64,000 nucleotides of DNA from Streptomyces chattanoogensis (GCF_001294335.1 NZ_LGKG01000146.1:1-64000), one strand, 5' to 3'; positions 17,133 to 25,975 are shown, numbered from the stretch's first letter. Notes: generated by a model from the sequence alone, not told the origin. A program made the numbers and translations.

Positions 17133-18334
17133 CGGCGAGCGTCGAGGAGCTGGCCTCCTGCCCGCAGACGGCCGTCGGCCGTCTGGCCGCGCTGGCCCGC
17201 GCCCGCTTCGCCGAGCGCGCCGACGGATACGACCGCAGCGCGGCCTTCCCCGCCGAGGACTTCGCCGACCTGTCCGCCGCCGGTCTGCTGGCCGCCGCCG
17301 CGCCCCGGGCGTACGGCGGCCTGGGACTGGGCCCGCAGCAGCGGGTCACCCTGCCCCTGTGGGAGATGACCACCCACCTGGCCGCCGCCGACCTCTCCCT
17401 GGCCCGCTGCTGGGAGGGCCACACCAACTCGCTGGTGCTGATTGACGCTTTGGGCACCGCCGAGCAGAAGCGGTGCTGGTTCGCGGGGGTCGTCGAGCGC
17501 GGTGAGATCTGGGTGGCCTGGAGCGGTGAGCCCCAGGCGCCCAAGCCCGGTGAGGCCCGAAGGTTCGGTACCACGGTCGAGTCGGTCGCGGGCGGCTGGG
17601 TGGTGAACGGCACCAAGGCCTTCGCCACCAGCGCCACCGGTGCCCGATGGGCGATCCTGCTGGTGAACCCCGCCGGGCCGGGTGGCGCCCGGCATGCCGC
17701 CGCCGGTGCCTGCGACGAACTGCTGATGCTGGTCTGTGATCTGACCGATCCCACGGTGACCGTGGACACCACCTGGTGGGATCCGCTCGGCATGCGCGCC
17801 ACCGCCAGTCACGTCGTCCGCTTCGACCACACCTTCCTCCCGTCCGGCCGCCTGCTCGGCGAGCCCGGCAGCTACCTGTCCGGGCAGTGGCAGACCGCGT
17901 TCGTCCCGCACTACGCCGCCAGCTTCCTCGGCGCGGCCGAGGCCGCCTACGCGTACGCGCTGAGGTATCTGAAGCACCAGGGCAGGACCGGCGACCCGTA
18001 TGTCCAGCAGCGGGTCGGCCGGATGGCCGTCAACACCGACAGCGCCCGCCTGTGGCTGCGTCATGTCGCCGGCCTCTGGGACGAGGGCCGGCTCGACGAG
18101 GCGAGGATCGCCGGAAGCCGCGCCCGTCATGCGATCGAGCATCTGGCCGAGGAGACCGTGCAGCACTGCATCCGTGCCTGTGGCGCCCGCAGTCTGGTCC
18201 GGCCCGCGCCGGTGGAGCGGATCCTGCGTGATCTGACGGTCTATCAGCGGCATGATGACGACGACCACATCTTGGCCACCATCGGCCGGGCGGCCCTGGG
18301 CGAGCGGCACGACCCGTCGTTCCACAAACCCTGA
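17129..18334 (+). CDS. Acyl-CoA dehydrogenase-fold flavoprotein (possibly a DszC-like monooxygenase)
   Basis: This 401-residue protein has the acyl-CoA dehydrogenase layout. There is an N-terminal helical domain with AAAAPRAYGGLGLGP, a central barrel with VAGGWVVNGTKAFATSATGARWAILLV, and a C-terminal four-helix bundle with YVQQRVGRMAVNTDSARLWL. The late stretch EETVQHCIRACGARSLVRPAPVERILRDL is typical of the flavin-monooxygenase branch (DszC/HpaB-like). The usual catalytic Glu cannot be placed with certainty. It may therefore oxidise a non-CoA intermediate. The GTG start overlaps the previous stop, and a 31-codon ORF begins 20 bases after its stop. Confidence 0.88.
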   Translation: MTASVEELASCPQTAVGRLAALARARFAERADGYDRSAAFPAEDFADLSAAGLLAAAAPRAYGGLGLGPQQRVTLPLWEMTTHLAAADLSLARCWEGHTNSLVLIDALGTAEQKRCWFAGVVERGEIWVAWSGEPQAPKPGEARRFGTTVESVAGGWVVNGTKAFATSATGARWAILLVNPAGPGGARHAAAGACDELLMLVCDLTDPTVTVDTTWWDPLGMRATASHVVRFDHTFLPSGRLLGEPGSYLSGQWQTAFVPHYAASFLGAAEAAYAYALRYLKHQGRTGDPYVQQRVGRMAVNTDSARLWLRHVAGLWDEGRLDEARIAGSRARHAIEHLAEETVQHCIRACGARSLVRPAPVERILRDLTVYQRHDDDDHILATIGRAALGERHDPSFHKP

Positions 18335-18353
18335 GGCCCGAAAGGAGCGCCGG

Positions 18354-18449
18354 ATGTCCGCCCCTCCCTTCCCGCTCGCCTTCGCCGACGCGGTCCGGAA
18401 CGGTCCCCCGTGTCTGCAGAGCCTGGCCACACTGCCGGTGTCCTGGTGA
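18354..18449 (+). CDS. 31-codon ORF coupled to the following transporter (candidate small peptide)
   Basis: An ATG at 18354 with a strong AAAGGAG site 7 bases upstream opens a 31-residue frame. It begins MSAPPFPLAF, has one Cys at 20 after NGPP, and ends SLATLPVSW with Trp last. Its TGA is shared with the GTG start of the transporter (GTGA). The ribosome site is among the best in the operon, which favours real translation. It may be a precursor peptide, a small membrane/regulatory peptide, or only a leader that loads ribosomes onto the transporter gene. No homologue is recognised. Confidence 0.55.
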   Translation: MSAPPFPLAFADAVRNGPPCLQSLATLPVSW

Positions 18450-19765
18450 AGTCGACGGAGCCGGCGCACGTGCCTGCCGTGCCCGCGACCGGCCCGGCCG
18501 CCCGCCTCTCCCGGCAAGCGGTCACGGCAGCCGCGATCGGCAACTTCATCGAGTTCTACGACGCCGCCGTCTACACACTGCTCGCGCCCGTCTTCTCCCA
18601 GCAGTTCTTCCCTGTCGGCAACGAGGCGCTCGCGCTGCTCTACACCTACGGGATCGTGGTCGGCGTCGCGTTCGTCGTGCGACCTCTCGCCACGATGGTG
18701 CTCTCGCCCTACGGCGACCGCCACGGGCGTCGGCAGCTGCTCTCGCTCACCTTGTTCATCATGGGAGCCGGCCTGCTCGTGATCGGCCTGACCCCCGCCT
18801 ACCGCTCCATCGGCCCGCTCGCCCCCGCCCTCCTCGTCCTCGGCCGGGTGATCCAGAACGTCTCCAACTCCGGCGAGTACCAGGCGGCCACCGCCTTCAT
18901 CGTCGAACACGCCCCGCACGACCGCCGGGCCTCCGTCGGCGCCGTCCAGTACATGACCGCCGGGGCCGGGCTTCTCGCGGCCACCCTGGTCTCGGGCACG
19001 CTCACCGCAGCCCTGCCCAAGTCGCTCATGGCCGACTGGGGTTGGCGGGTGCCCTTCATACTGGGCGCCCTGCTGTGCCTGTACGGCGTCCGGCTGCGCC
19101 GGGCCGTGCCGGAGAGTCCGTCCTTCACCAGGCTGCGAACCTCCGGTGAGGTCGAACGCCGGCCGCTGCGCACCGCCGTACGGCGGCATCGGCGGAGCCT
19201 GCTGCTGGTGGTGGTGCTTCAGTTCAGCCAGGTCACCTACTACACCTGGCAGGTGTTCCTGCCCACGTACGCCAACCTCGTCGCCGCATTCCCGTTGCGG
19301 ACGGGCCTGGCGCTGAATGCGGTCGCGCTGGCCGCCTTCATCCTGCTGCTCCCGCTGGTCGGCGCGCTGTCCGACCGGGTGACCGGGCGCCGTCCCCTGA
19401 TCATCGCCGAAGCCCTGGGCTTCGCGGTCCTCGGCTACCCGATGCTCGCCCTGCTCCAACACCCGACCCCCGCCGGATATCTGCTGGTGGCGGTGGTCGG
19501 CAACGCGCTCCTCGCCCTCGGATACGGGAACATGGCCGCCCTGTTCTGCGAGCTCTTCCCGACCGGAGTCCGCTCCTCGGGCATAGGCGTCCCCTACCAA
19601 CTGGCCACCACACTCTTCGGTGGCAGCACGCCGATCATCGCGGCCTGGACCATCGCCCACGACCACGCACGCGCACTCGGCTTCTACATCCTGTGCCTGG
19701 AGGCCATTGCCGCCGTGGTCTACCTCCTGTTGCTCCCGGAGACCCGGGGCAGGACGCTGGACTGA
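18446..19765 (+). CDS. MHS-family (metabolite:H+ symporter) MFS transporter
   Basis: The 439-residue protein has about 12 helices and the MHS signature near the start: AAAIGNFIEFYDAAVYTLLAPVF. It continues with the loop GDRHGRRQLLSL and WGWRVPFILGALL. Relatives transport carboxylates such as shikimate, ketoglutarate, citrate or proline betaine. It starts at GTG 18446 overlapping the 31-codon ORF, so its translation depends on that ORF. Together with the exporter at the front it frames the operon, and could import a shikimate-like precursor or export the acid product. Confidence 0.9.
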   Translation: MKSTEPAHVPAVPATGPAARLSRQAVTAAAIGNFIEFYDAAVYTLLAPVFSQQFFPVGNEALALLYTYGIVVGVAFVVRPLATMVLSPYGDRHGRRQLLSLTLFIMGAGLLVIGLTPAYRSIGPLAPALLVLGRVIQNVSNSGEYQAATAFIVEHAPHDRRASVGAVQYMTAGAGLLAATLVSGTLTAALPKSLMADWGWRVPFILGALLCLYGVRLRRAVPESPSFTRLRTSGEVERRPLRTAVRRHRRSLLLVVVLQFSQVTYYTWQVFLPTYANLVAAFPLRTGLALNAVALAAFILLLPLVGALSDRVTGRRPLIIAEALGFAVLGYPMLALLQHPTPAGYLLVAVVGNALLALGYGNMAALFCELFPTGVRSSGIGVPYQLATTLFGGSTPIIAAWTIAHDHARALGFYILCLEAIAAVVYLLLLPETRGRTLD

Positions 19766-19813
19766 CCATCCCGCTGGAGGCGGAATTCGCCCGAGGCCTG
19801 GCGAGTGGGCCAG

Positions 19814-20851
19814 TCAGCGCGTCGCAAGGTCCACGATGCGCTGGATCAGGTCGGGGTAGGTCCAGTCGGCACCGGTCGCCGCCTGCGGCAGCAGGCTCGT
19901 CGCCGTCAGGCCCGGGAGCGCGTTGACCTCGAGGCACATCGGCTCGCCACTGGCATCGCAGCGGAAGTCGGTGCGGGAGTACACGTCGCGGCCGAATCCC
20001 AGGGCATGGTGGGCGCGCAGGGCCAACTCCTGCAGCCGGGAGGCGAAGCCGGCCGGGATCTGCGCCGGACACACCTCGCTGACCGCACCGGGCTGGTACT
20101 TGGCCTGGTAGTCAAACACCGGCGTCGTCAGCTCGATCTCCACCACCGGGAGCACCTGGTCGCCCACCACGGCCACGGTGAACTCCCGCCCCGAAAGGAA
20201 CGGCTCCACCAGCAGCTCTCCCTCAGCGGAGCCCGCTTCGGCGGCAACCTGTGCCAGCTGCGCGAGCGATTCGACCCGGTGGACCGACACACTCGAACCG
20301 TCCGCGACCGGCTTGGCCACCACCGGCCCAGCCGCCAGCAGCCGCTTCACGTCCTGCGGCACCTCACCCGCCCCGGGCCGCCACAGCACCCGCTCGGCCA
20401 CCGGCACACCCGCCGCACCCAGCACCGCCTGGGCCCGCCCCTTGTGCCACGCCGCCGCACATGCCGCGCTGCCCGCACCCGTGAACCGCACACCGGCCAT
20501 CTCCAGCAACGCCTGCACATGCCCGTCCTCGCCCCACCCGCCGTGCAGCGCCAGGAACACCAGCTCCGCGCCGCGCAGCAGCTCCAGGACCGGACCGCCG
20601 GTCAGGGCGGCGTACATACGCCACCGCAACTGGCGCCGGTGGGAGAGGGACGGCGGCTCCTTCCCGACCGCGACCCCGGCGACACCGTCGCCGGGTTGCA
20701 GCGGCCCGGCCAGGAGCGGCACCGCGGCGGCCGGATCGACCAGGACCACCTCGTGCCCCCGCTCGAGCAGGGCCCGGGCAACCGACCAACCCGAGGCCAG
20801 GGAGACGTCCCGCTCCGGGCTCTCTCCTCCACACAAGATCACCGTACGCAT
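19814..20851 (-). CDS. D-Ala-D-Ala-ligase-type ATP-grasp ligase
   Basis: The 345-residue protein has the Ddl order: RTVILCGGESPERDVSLASG at the start, HGGWGEDGHVQALLE, VVAKPVADGSSVSV for ATP, SRTDFRCD, and EVNALPGLTATSLLPQ at the end. All main ATP and metal ligands look present. The usual MDK after the second loop reads WHK. ATG 20851 follows GAGGGG. Primary ddl genes sit near murein genes; this one converges on the putative biosynthetic operon, so it could form an amide bond to an amino acid in that product or give precursor/peptidoglycan resistance. It is followed leftwards by only 48 bases before the transporter stop. Confidence 0.88.
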   Translation of the reverse strand: MRTVILCGGESPERDVSLASGWSVARALLERGHEVVLVDPAAAVPLLAGPLQPGDGVAGVAVGKEPPSLSHRRQLRWRMYAALTGGPVLELLRGAELVFLALHGGWGEDGHVQALLEMAGVRFTGAGSAACAAAWHKGRAQAVLGAAGVPVAERVLWRPGAGEVPQDVKRLLAAGPVVAKPVADGSSVSVHRVESLAQLAQVAAEAGSAEGELLVEPFLSGREFTVAVVGDQVLPVVEIELTTPVFDYQAKYQPGAVSEVCPAQIPAGFASRLQELALRAHHALGFGRDVYSRTDFRCDASGEPMCLEVNALPGLTATSLLPQAATGADWTYPDLIQRIVDLATR

Positions 20852-20915
20852 TTCAGGATCCCCTCGCCCTTCCTGACGGTCAGTCAACTCTATGGCGCGC
20901 CGGCTTCTTCGGGCT

Positions 20916-21347
20916 TCATTGCGCCGGATTCAAGATCATCAAGTTCTCAGGGTTCGGGAAGGGCACGAAGCCGGCCTTCGCGTAGACCTCATGGGCGTCG
21001 AGCGTGGACAGCAGGACGCGCTTGAGCCTGTAGGGAGCCAGGCGGTCGCGAACGGCACCGGCCAACCATGTCCCGAGACCTTTGCCGCGGTGCGCAGGGG
21101 CGACATAGACGTCACACAGCCAGGCGAAGGTTGCCCGGTCGGTGACGACACGCGCGTAAGCGACCTGGGAACCGGCTGCGTCATGGATCGCGAAGTTGAG
21201 AGAGCCGCGCATCGACTGCTCGACCGTTTCCCGGCTGCGGCCCAGCGCCCAGAACGCATCGGTCGACAGCCAGTGGTGGACCAGGCCGACGTCGAGACTG
21301 CCGGGGTCCGTGGAAAGCTCGTAGCCGTCTTCCCTGCTCGTGATCAT
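20916..21347 (-). CDS. GNAT-family N-acetyltransferase
   Basis: The 143-residue protein has the acetyl-CoA loop VYVAPAHRGKGLGTWL (about 81-96) and the common GNAT core order, with RESR-like helices before and an LSTLDAHEVYAKAGFVPFPNP end. The sequence resembles the small YitH/ElaA-like acetyltransferases of unknown substrate. It lies 64 bases upstream of the ATP-grasp gene in the same direction and may be co-transcribed. A strong hairpin (21372-21405) separates it from the next gene upstream. Confidence 0.9.
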   Translation of the reverse strand: MITSREDGYELSTDPGSLDVGLVHHWLSTDAFWALGRSRETVEQSMRGSLNFAIHDAAGSQVAYARVVTDRATFAWLCDVYVAPAHRGKGLGTWLAGAVRDRLAPYRLKRVLLSTLDAHEVYAKAGFVPFPNPENLMILNPAQ

Positions 21348-21370
21348 GCTGAGGCAGCGTAGCGGCGGGA

Positions 21371-21406
21371 ATTGGGTTTTCCAAGTGTCAACTTGGAAAA
21401 CCCAAG
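21371..21406. terminator. Strong 15-bp hairpin between two leftward genes
   Basis: TTGGGTTTTCCAAGT and its exact complement are separated by the 4-base loop GTCA (21372-21405). It lies 36 bases after the stop of the sugar-binding protein gene (leftward) and before the acetyltransferase start, as expected for a factor-independent terminator. The stem is AT-richer than its surroundings. Confidence 0.8.
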
Positions 21407-21441
21407 TTTCGGCTCCGGCTCACGTCCTGACGCAGGCCCCG

Positions 21442-22578
21442 TCACTGGCCCCAGATCTTGCGGTAGGCCTGGCGATAGCCCTCGGAGTCCCAGGACAGTG
21501 CGCCGCCGCTGTTGGCGGCGGTGGCGATGTGGACGGGGGCGACATACCCGCTGTCCGGCGCACCGGCGAAGGCGCGGTTGAACTCGTCGACGATCTGCCA
21601 GCCCTGCTCGGAGAGCGGCTCGGGCACGGTGGCGGCCTGGAACTCCTTGCCGTTGACCCGCTCGAAGGCCGACGGGTCGCCGTCACCGGCACCGATGTTG
21701 AACGGGGCCCCCGCACCGTCCTTGCCCGCGGCGCGCAGGGCGGGGGTGGCGTGGCGGAAGTACAGGTCGTTGATGGCGGCGGAATAGGTCCACTTACGGC
21801 CGAAACGGGACAGCAGGGAGCGGACTTCACCAAGAGAGCGGCTGCCGGCCTGGGGAATGGGGATGTCGGTGTAGCTCAGCAGCTTGGTGCCGGAGCAGGT
21901 GGCGAGTTCCTTCTTGATCAGGTCGGACTTGTGCTTCGCGAAGGGTATGGAGGCGTCGGTGAACAGGACGACACCCGCGCGGCCGTTGGACCGGGCGATG
22001 ATCCAGTCGGCGCTGATCTTCGCGACATCCTCGACCCGGGAGGTGATGTTGCTGAAGAGCTGCGGATCCTTACTCGGGCCGGGAGCCGCGGTGGCATGCC
22101 AGCCGATCAGCGAAATTCCGGCCGCATGGGCCTTCTTGACGTCCGCCGCGGCGATCCCGGGGTCGAACCCGCTGATGACGATCCCGTCCGGGTTGAGGCG
22201 GAGGGCCTGCTTGAAGGCCGCGCGCTGGCCGTCGGGTGTGCCCTGACCGTTGAGGGTGCGGGCGTGCCATCCGACGATCTTGGCGGCTTCCTGGACCCCT
22301 TGGGCGACTCCGGCGACGCCTGGGTTGGTCAGGGTTTGGGCGATGTAGACGACGGTCTTGCCGTGGGCGGCCTTGGGTCCGTCGGTGGGACCCCGCCAAG
22401 GGGCGTTGACCTCCTCGGCCTTCTTGACGGCTTGCCTGGCCCTGGCGAGGGCGGTGGGGCATCCGGGCTTGGAGGAGTTCCTGTGGGATGCGGTGGCGGT
22501 GGCGCCGGCATCGCAGCCGGCGGTGGCCATGACCAGGAGTGCGGCGGCGGTCGCGACCGTTTTGCGGGTGGGGTGCAC
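21442..22578 (-). CDS. LacI-type periplasmic sugar-binding lipoprotein (ABC-type), orphan
   Basis: The 378-residue protein starts at GTG with GAGGAG 5 bases upstream. Its signal sequence ends in ATAGC, so Cys22 is the likely lipid-modified residue. The mature protein has the Peripla_BP_4 layout: VVYIAQTLTNPGVAGVAQGVQEAAK, LRLNPDGIVISGFDPG, HAAGISLIGWHA and GRAGVVLFTD. Such proteins deliver sugars or autoinducers to ABC permeases. No permease or ATPase gene is near, so it must share a distant transporter or act as a sensor input. The divergent neighbour is a conservon sensor. Confidence 0.88.
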   Translation of the reverse strand: MHPTRKTVATAAALLVMATAGCDAGATATASHRNSSKPGCPTALARARQAVKKAEEVNAPWRGPTDGPKAAHGKTVVYIAQTLTNPGVAGVAQGVQEAAKIVGWHARTLNGQGTPDGQRAAFKQALRLNPDGIVISGFDPGIAAADVKKAHAAGISLIGWHATAAPGPSKDPQLFSNITSRVEDVAKISADWIIARSNGRAGVVLFTDASIPFAKHKSDLIKKELATCSGTKLLSYTDIPIPQAGSRSLGEVRSLLSRFGRKWTYSAAINDLYFRHATPALRAAGKDGAGAPFNIGAGDGDPSAFERVNGKEFQAATVPEPLSEQGWQIVDEFNRAFAGAPDSGYVAPVHIATAANSGGALSWDSEGYRQAYRKIWGQ

Positions 22579-22959
22579 GGGTCTCCTCGCAGGGCGTGAT
22601 GCGGATGCGGGTTGGGGTGGGGGGAGACAGGTTACGGGTGGCGAGATTCCGACGGTCATCCGCCTTCGGGAGGGACGACGTACGTCGTCGGCTCCGAGCC
22701 TGTGGGGCGCTCCGCAACGGGATAACCGGCCAAAAGTGACAAAGATTTGAATACCGATTGGCCATTGATGTTCGTGTGTTGCATGCGCGTGCACAAGCGG
22801 TAGTGTTCACGGCCGGTCGGGCATGTGGCGCAATCCTTTCGCTCTCGTTTCGCTCTCGTGCGGGGGCAAACTTCGCATGCGTCACGTTCCCCCGCCGTCG
22901 GCGGTCGGCAACAACAACACCTGGGTCACCGCTCAGAAGCACGTCGTAAGGAGGCCTGG
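22579..22959. promoter_or_regulatory. Divergent promoter region between sugar-binding protein and conservon
   Basis: This 381-base gap has no supported gene. Its middle (about 22720-22790) is clearly AT-richer, with AAAAGTGACAAAGATTTGAA, and should hold the promoters of the leftward lipoprotein and the rightward conservon. I cannot pick definite -35/-10 pairs. Confidence 0.5.
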
Positions 22960-25518
22960 GTGTCTGTGGACACAGTGGACCCGCCACACGGACCGGACCC
23001 GTCCCGGAGGTCGCCGTCGAGGCCGCGGTTCGGTCGGCAGGCGGGCGCCCTCCTGGACCGGTGGCCGTTCCGGCGGAAGCTCAACGTTCTGGTGATCGCG
23101 CCCGTCGCGGTCGTCGGCGTCCTCCTGGGCGTCGGTGTCAACGCTCAGATCGACAAGGCGATGGACGCCGCCCGGACCGCGGAGCTGGTGCGCGACAGCG
23201 AACAGGTCACCAAGCTGATCAACGACGTCCAGGCCGAACACCGGCAGGCGCTCCTGTTGTCCGTGGAGCAGGAGGCGACCCGTCCCGGCGTCGCCCTGCC
23301 CTCCACCGCCGCCTACCGCCGGACGCAGGAGGACACCGACGAGCAGGTCACCGCCGTGCACTCCGCGTTCGGGGCAGGCCTGCCGAGGAAGGAAGCGCAG
23401 GCCCTCGAGTACATCCGTGGCCTTGCGGTGCTGCGCGACAAGGTCGAACGGGGCTCGGTTCCGGCCGCCGGCATCGATCCCGCGTACGCCGCCGCGGTCG
23501 GCTACCTGATCGACGGTATCGGCCTCGACCGCTTCGTCGGCACCTCGTCGTCCTCGGTCGTCAACCTCCTCGACACGGTACTGCGCGCCGACGCCGCCCA
23601 CGCCGCCTTCGAAAGCGGGGTCTTCTCCGCCCAGACACGGGATGCCAACGCGCTCACCGAGTACACGCGCGCGGTCGGTGCCCACAAGCTCTACGAGGAG
23701 CAGACGGAACGCTTCGGCAGGATCGCCGACCCGGACCAGGTCCTGCGCCTGGGCGGAATCGACCGGGATGCCGAGGAGAACGGCATCGAGGCCCAGTTCG
23801 CGGAGCTCCAGATCGATCCGGGCTCCCTCCAGGGCCAGACCCCGCAGCAGCTGCGCAAGGCGATCGCCGCCGGAACCCGGCAGGCCGAGGCCCGGCTCGG
23901 CATCACCCGGTCGCTCATCCAGCAGATCGCCGCCCGGGCCGACGGCCTCTCCCAGAGCGCCCTGCACAACGCGCTGGCCATGCTGGGCCTCGCCCTGCTC
24001 GGTTTCGCCGCCTGGCTGACCTTCTCCGTCCTGGTCCGGCGCTCGGTCGTACGCCCCCTGGCAGTTCTGACCGGCGCCGCCCAGCAGGTCGTCGACGTGG
24101 CCGGCGAGGAGCTCGCCAGGGTCGAGGACGACGAGTCGCCGGACGGCACCCCGCTGCGGCCGCGGCCGATTCCCGTTCCGGTCCGCGACGAGATCGGCCA
24201 CCTGGCCGAGGCGTTCAACCAGGTGCAGGTCACCGCCGCGGCGCTGCTGGAACGACAGGTGCTCAGCCGCCGCAACGTCGCCGAGATGTTCGGCAACGTC
24301 GGACGCCGCGTCAGCAACCTCACCTCACGCCAGCTCCTGCTGATCGACGCCGTGGAACGCGAGGAGACCGACCCCGACGTCCTGGAGCGGATGTACCGCA
24401 TCGACCACATCGCCGTACGCCTCCAGCGCAACGCCGACAGTCTGATGCTGCTCGCCGGAATCCGGGACCCCGAGGTGGAGGACCGGCCGACCACCCTGGT
24501 CAACGTCATTCGGGCGGGGCTCGGCCAGATCGAGGGATACCAGCGGGTGTCCCTGCGGTCCGAGACCGAGGTCACCGTCGCGCCCGACATCGTCGACGAT
24601 CTGACGCTGATGCTCGCCGAACTGCTGGAGAACGCGGTGTCGTTCTCCCCGTCCGACACACCCGTCGAGGTGGTCGTGCGGCCCGGCACCGACGTCACGT
24701 CGGACGGTGGTGCCCTGATCGAGGTCATCGACCACGGCCTGGGCATGAGCACGGAGCGCCTCGCCGAGGAGAACTCCCGGCTGGTCCGCCGGGAACGGCT
24801 CGACCTCGTCCCGACCAAGGTCCTCGGACTGTTCGTGGTCGGGAACCTCGCCCGGCGCTCCGGCATTCGGGTCGCCCTGAGCCGTACGCCGGGCGGCGGG
24901 GTCACCGGCACGGTCTGGCTTCCCTCCGCGCTGCTGCTGGCCGTGGGCCCCGCCGCCCCGCCGGCTCCGGCAGCGGATGTGGCCGCCGTCGCTGTCGGGC
25001 CCGACGCCGAGGCCGACGCCGACGCCGAGGCGGCGTCCGCGCACCCGGCAACGCCCGGGCCGGAGCCCCTCGCGCTCGCGCCCGAACCCGGACCCGAACC
25101 CGGACCGGCCTCCCCCACTCCCCTGCCGGTGCGGGCTCCCGCCGCCGCGCCCGAACCGCGGCCGGCCGCCTCCTCCCCGCAGGAGGACGAGCTCCCCCGG
25201 CGCCTCCCGCGCCGCACGGACGCGGAGCGGACCGCCCCCGCGTTCACCCCGCGGCAGGCACCGTCCGCCCGGCCGCTTCGACGGCGGGTACGGGGTGCCA
25301 CGCTCGAGATGACCACCCCCATGGCCGACCGGGAGGCCCAGGCCGTGCGCCGACCTGCCGACGCCGACGCGGTCCGTTCGGAACTCGACGAATTCGAGGC
25401 CGCCGTACGCAGGGCAGAGCAGGACAGTGCCGCTGCCCCGCAGGATCCAGCGCCCTCGCAACACCAGCAACACCAGGAATCCCGGAAGGAGTCGGGCAGT
25501 GACGACGCCGACAGGTAA
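22960..25518 (+). CDS. Conservon sensor CvnA-type histidine-kinase-like protein
   Basis: This 852-residue protein begins at GTG with AAGGAGG 6 bases upstream. Residues 41-60 form helix 1, followed by a nitrate-sensor-like extracellular domain of about 275 residues. Helix 2 is at about 338-360, then a HAMP linker, a helical stretch with RNVAEMFGNVGRRVSNL, and an ATPase domain with N-box ELLENAVSFSP and G-box DHGLGMS. There is no clear phospho-acceptor HisKA motif, as in conservon sensors. The last 200 residues are Pro/Ala-rich and disordered. In Streptomyces coelicolor the CvnA-D proteins form a membrane GTPase switch controlling development and metabolism. Confidence 0.92.
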   Translation: MSVDTVDPPHGPDPSRRSPSRPRFGRQAGALLDRWPFRRKLNVLVIAPVAVVGVLLGVGVNAQIDKAMDAARTAELVRDSEQVTKLINDVQAEHRQALLLSVEQEATRPGVALPSTAAYRRTQEDTDEQVTAVHSAFGAGLPRKEAQALEYIRGLAVLRDKVERGSVPAAGIDPAYAAAVGYLIDGIGLDRFVGTSSSSVVNLLDTVLRADAAHAAFESGVFSAQTRDANALTEYTRAVGAHKLYEEQTERFGRIADPDQVLRLGGIDRDAEENGIEAQFAELQIDPGSLQGQTPQQLRKAIAAGTRQAEARLGITRSLIQQIAARADGLSQSALHNALAMLGLALLGFAAWLTFSVLVRRSVVRPLAVLTGAAQQVVDVAGEELARVEDDESPDGTPLRPRPIPVPVRDEIGHLAEAFNQVQVTAAALLERQVLSRRNVAEMFGNVGRRVSNLTSRQLLLIDAVEREETDPDVLERMYRIDHIAVRLQRNADSLMLLAGIRDPEVEDRPTTLVNVIRAGLGQIEGYQRVSLRSETEVTVAPDIVDDLTLMLAELLENAVSFSPSDTPVEVVVRPGTDVTSDGGALIEVIDHGLGMSTERLAEENSRLVRRERLDLVPTKVLGLFVVGNLARRSGIRVALSRTPGGGVTGTVWLPSALLLAVGPAAPPAPAADVAAVAVGPDAEADADAEAASAHPATPGPEPLALAPEPGPEPGPASPTPLPVRAPAAAPEPRPAASSPQEDELPRRLPRRTDAERTAPAFTPRQAPSARPLRRRVRGATLEMTTPMADREAQAVRRPADADAVRSELDEFEAAVRRAEQDSAAAPQDPAPSQHQQHQESRKESGSDDADR

Positions 25519-25975
25519 GAGCAGTTCCGAACGAACGGAACCCACCGATCTGACAGCCGCGGCCGCCGACTTCACCTGGCTGCTCGACCGGTTCGCCACC
25601 CAGACCGCCGGCGTCGTCGATGCCATCGCGGTGTCCTCCGACGGTCTGCTGATCGCCGTCTCCCAACTGCGCGAGCAGGCCGACTCCGAGCGGCTCGCCG
25701 CGATCGTGTCGGGCGTCACGAGTCTGGCCGCCGGTGCGTCCGGCAACTACGGTCTGGGCGCCCTCAACAAGGTCATCATCGACCTGGAGGGCGGCCATGT
25801 GCTGGTGTCGGCCATCGGCTGCGGTGCCGTCCTCGGCGTGGTGACCTCGAAGGAGGCGAAGCTCGGCAACATCGCCTACGAGATGACCCTCTTCGCCAAC
25901 CGGGCCGGGAGCGCGCTCACCCCCCAGCTGGTGCTGGAGCTCAAGAACAACGCCGGCGCCGCACCGGCCCGCTGA
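25499..25975 (+). CDS. Conservon CvnB-type roadblock/LC7 protein
   Basis: The 158-residue protein starts at GTG with AAGGAG upstream, inside the end of the sensor gene (20-base overlap). It has the roadblock fold signature: FTWLLDRFATQTAGVVDAIAVSSDGLLIA, then AAIVSGVTSLAAGAS and VLVSAIGCGAVLGVV. In other bacteria such proteins act as GTPase-activating or scaffold partners of small GTPases like MglA, and here the GTPase is the fourth gene of the unit. Confidence 0.95.
   Translation: MTTPTGKSSSERTEPTDLTAAAADFTWLLDRFATQTAGVVDAIAVSSDGLLIAVSQLREQADSERLAAIVSGVTSLAAGASGNYGLGALNKVIIDLEGGHVLVSAIGCGAVLGVVTSKEAKLGNIAYEMTLFANRAGSALTPQLVLELKNNAGAAPAR

Noticed and set aside
14066..18334. Possible aminoshikimate (AHBA/C7N) cluster because of the shikimate-dehydrogenase-like gene
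   Set aside because: No AHBA synthase, kinase, aminoDHQ synthase or sugar-phosphate gene is present.
17015..19666. 883-codon leftward open frame
   Set aside because: It is antisense to the acyl-CoA-dehydrogenase-like and MHS transporter genes, which have clear motifs; the product is Gly/Gln/His-rich noise.
11079..20851. Lanthipeptide, lasso or other known RiPP class around the 31-codon ORF
   Set aside because: No cyclase, dehydratase, lasso protease, radical-SAM or recognisable leader-binding gene in the neighbourhood; kept only as an open possibility.
23061..25502. 813-codon frame inside the conservon sensor
   Set aside because: It is an out-of-frame shadow of the sensor gene; Arg/Pro-rich, no domain.
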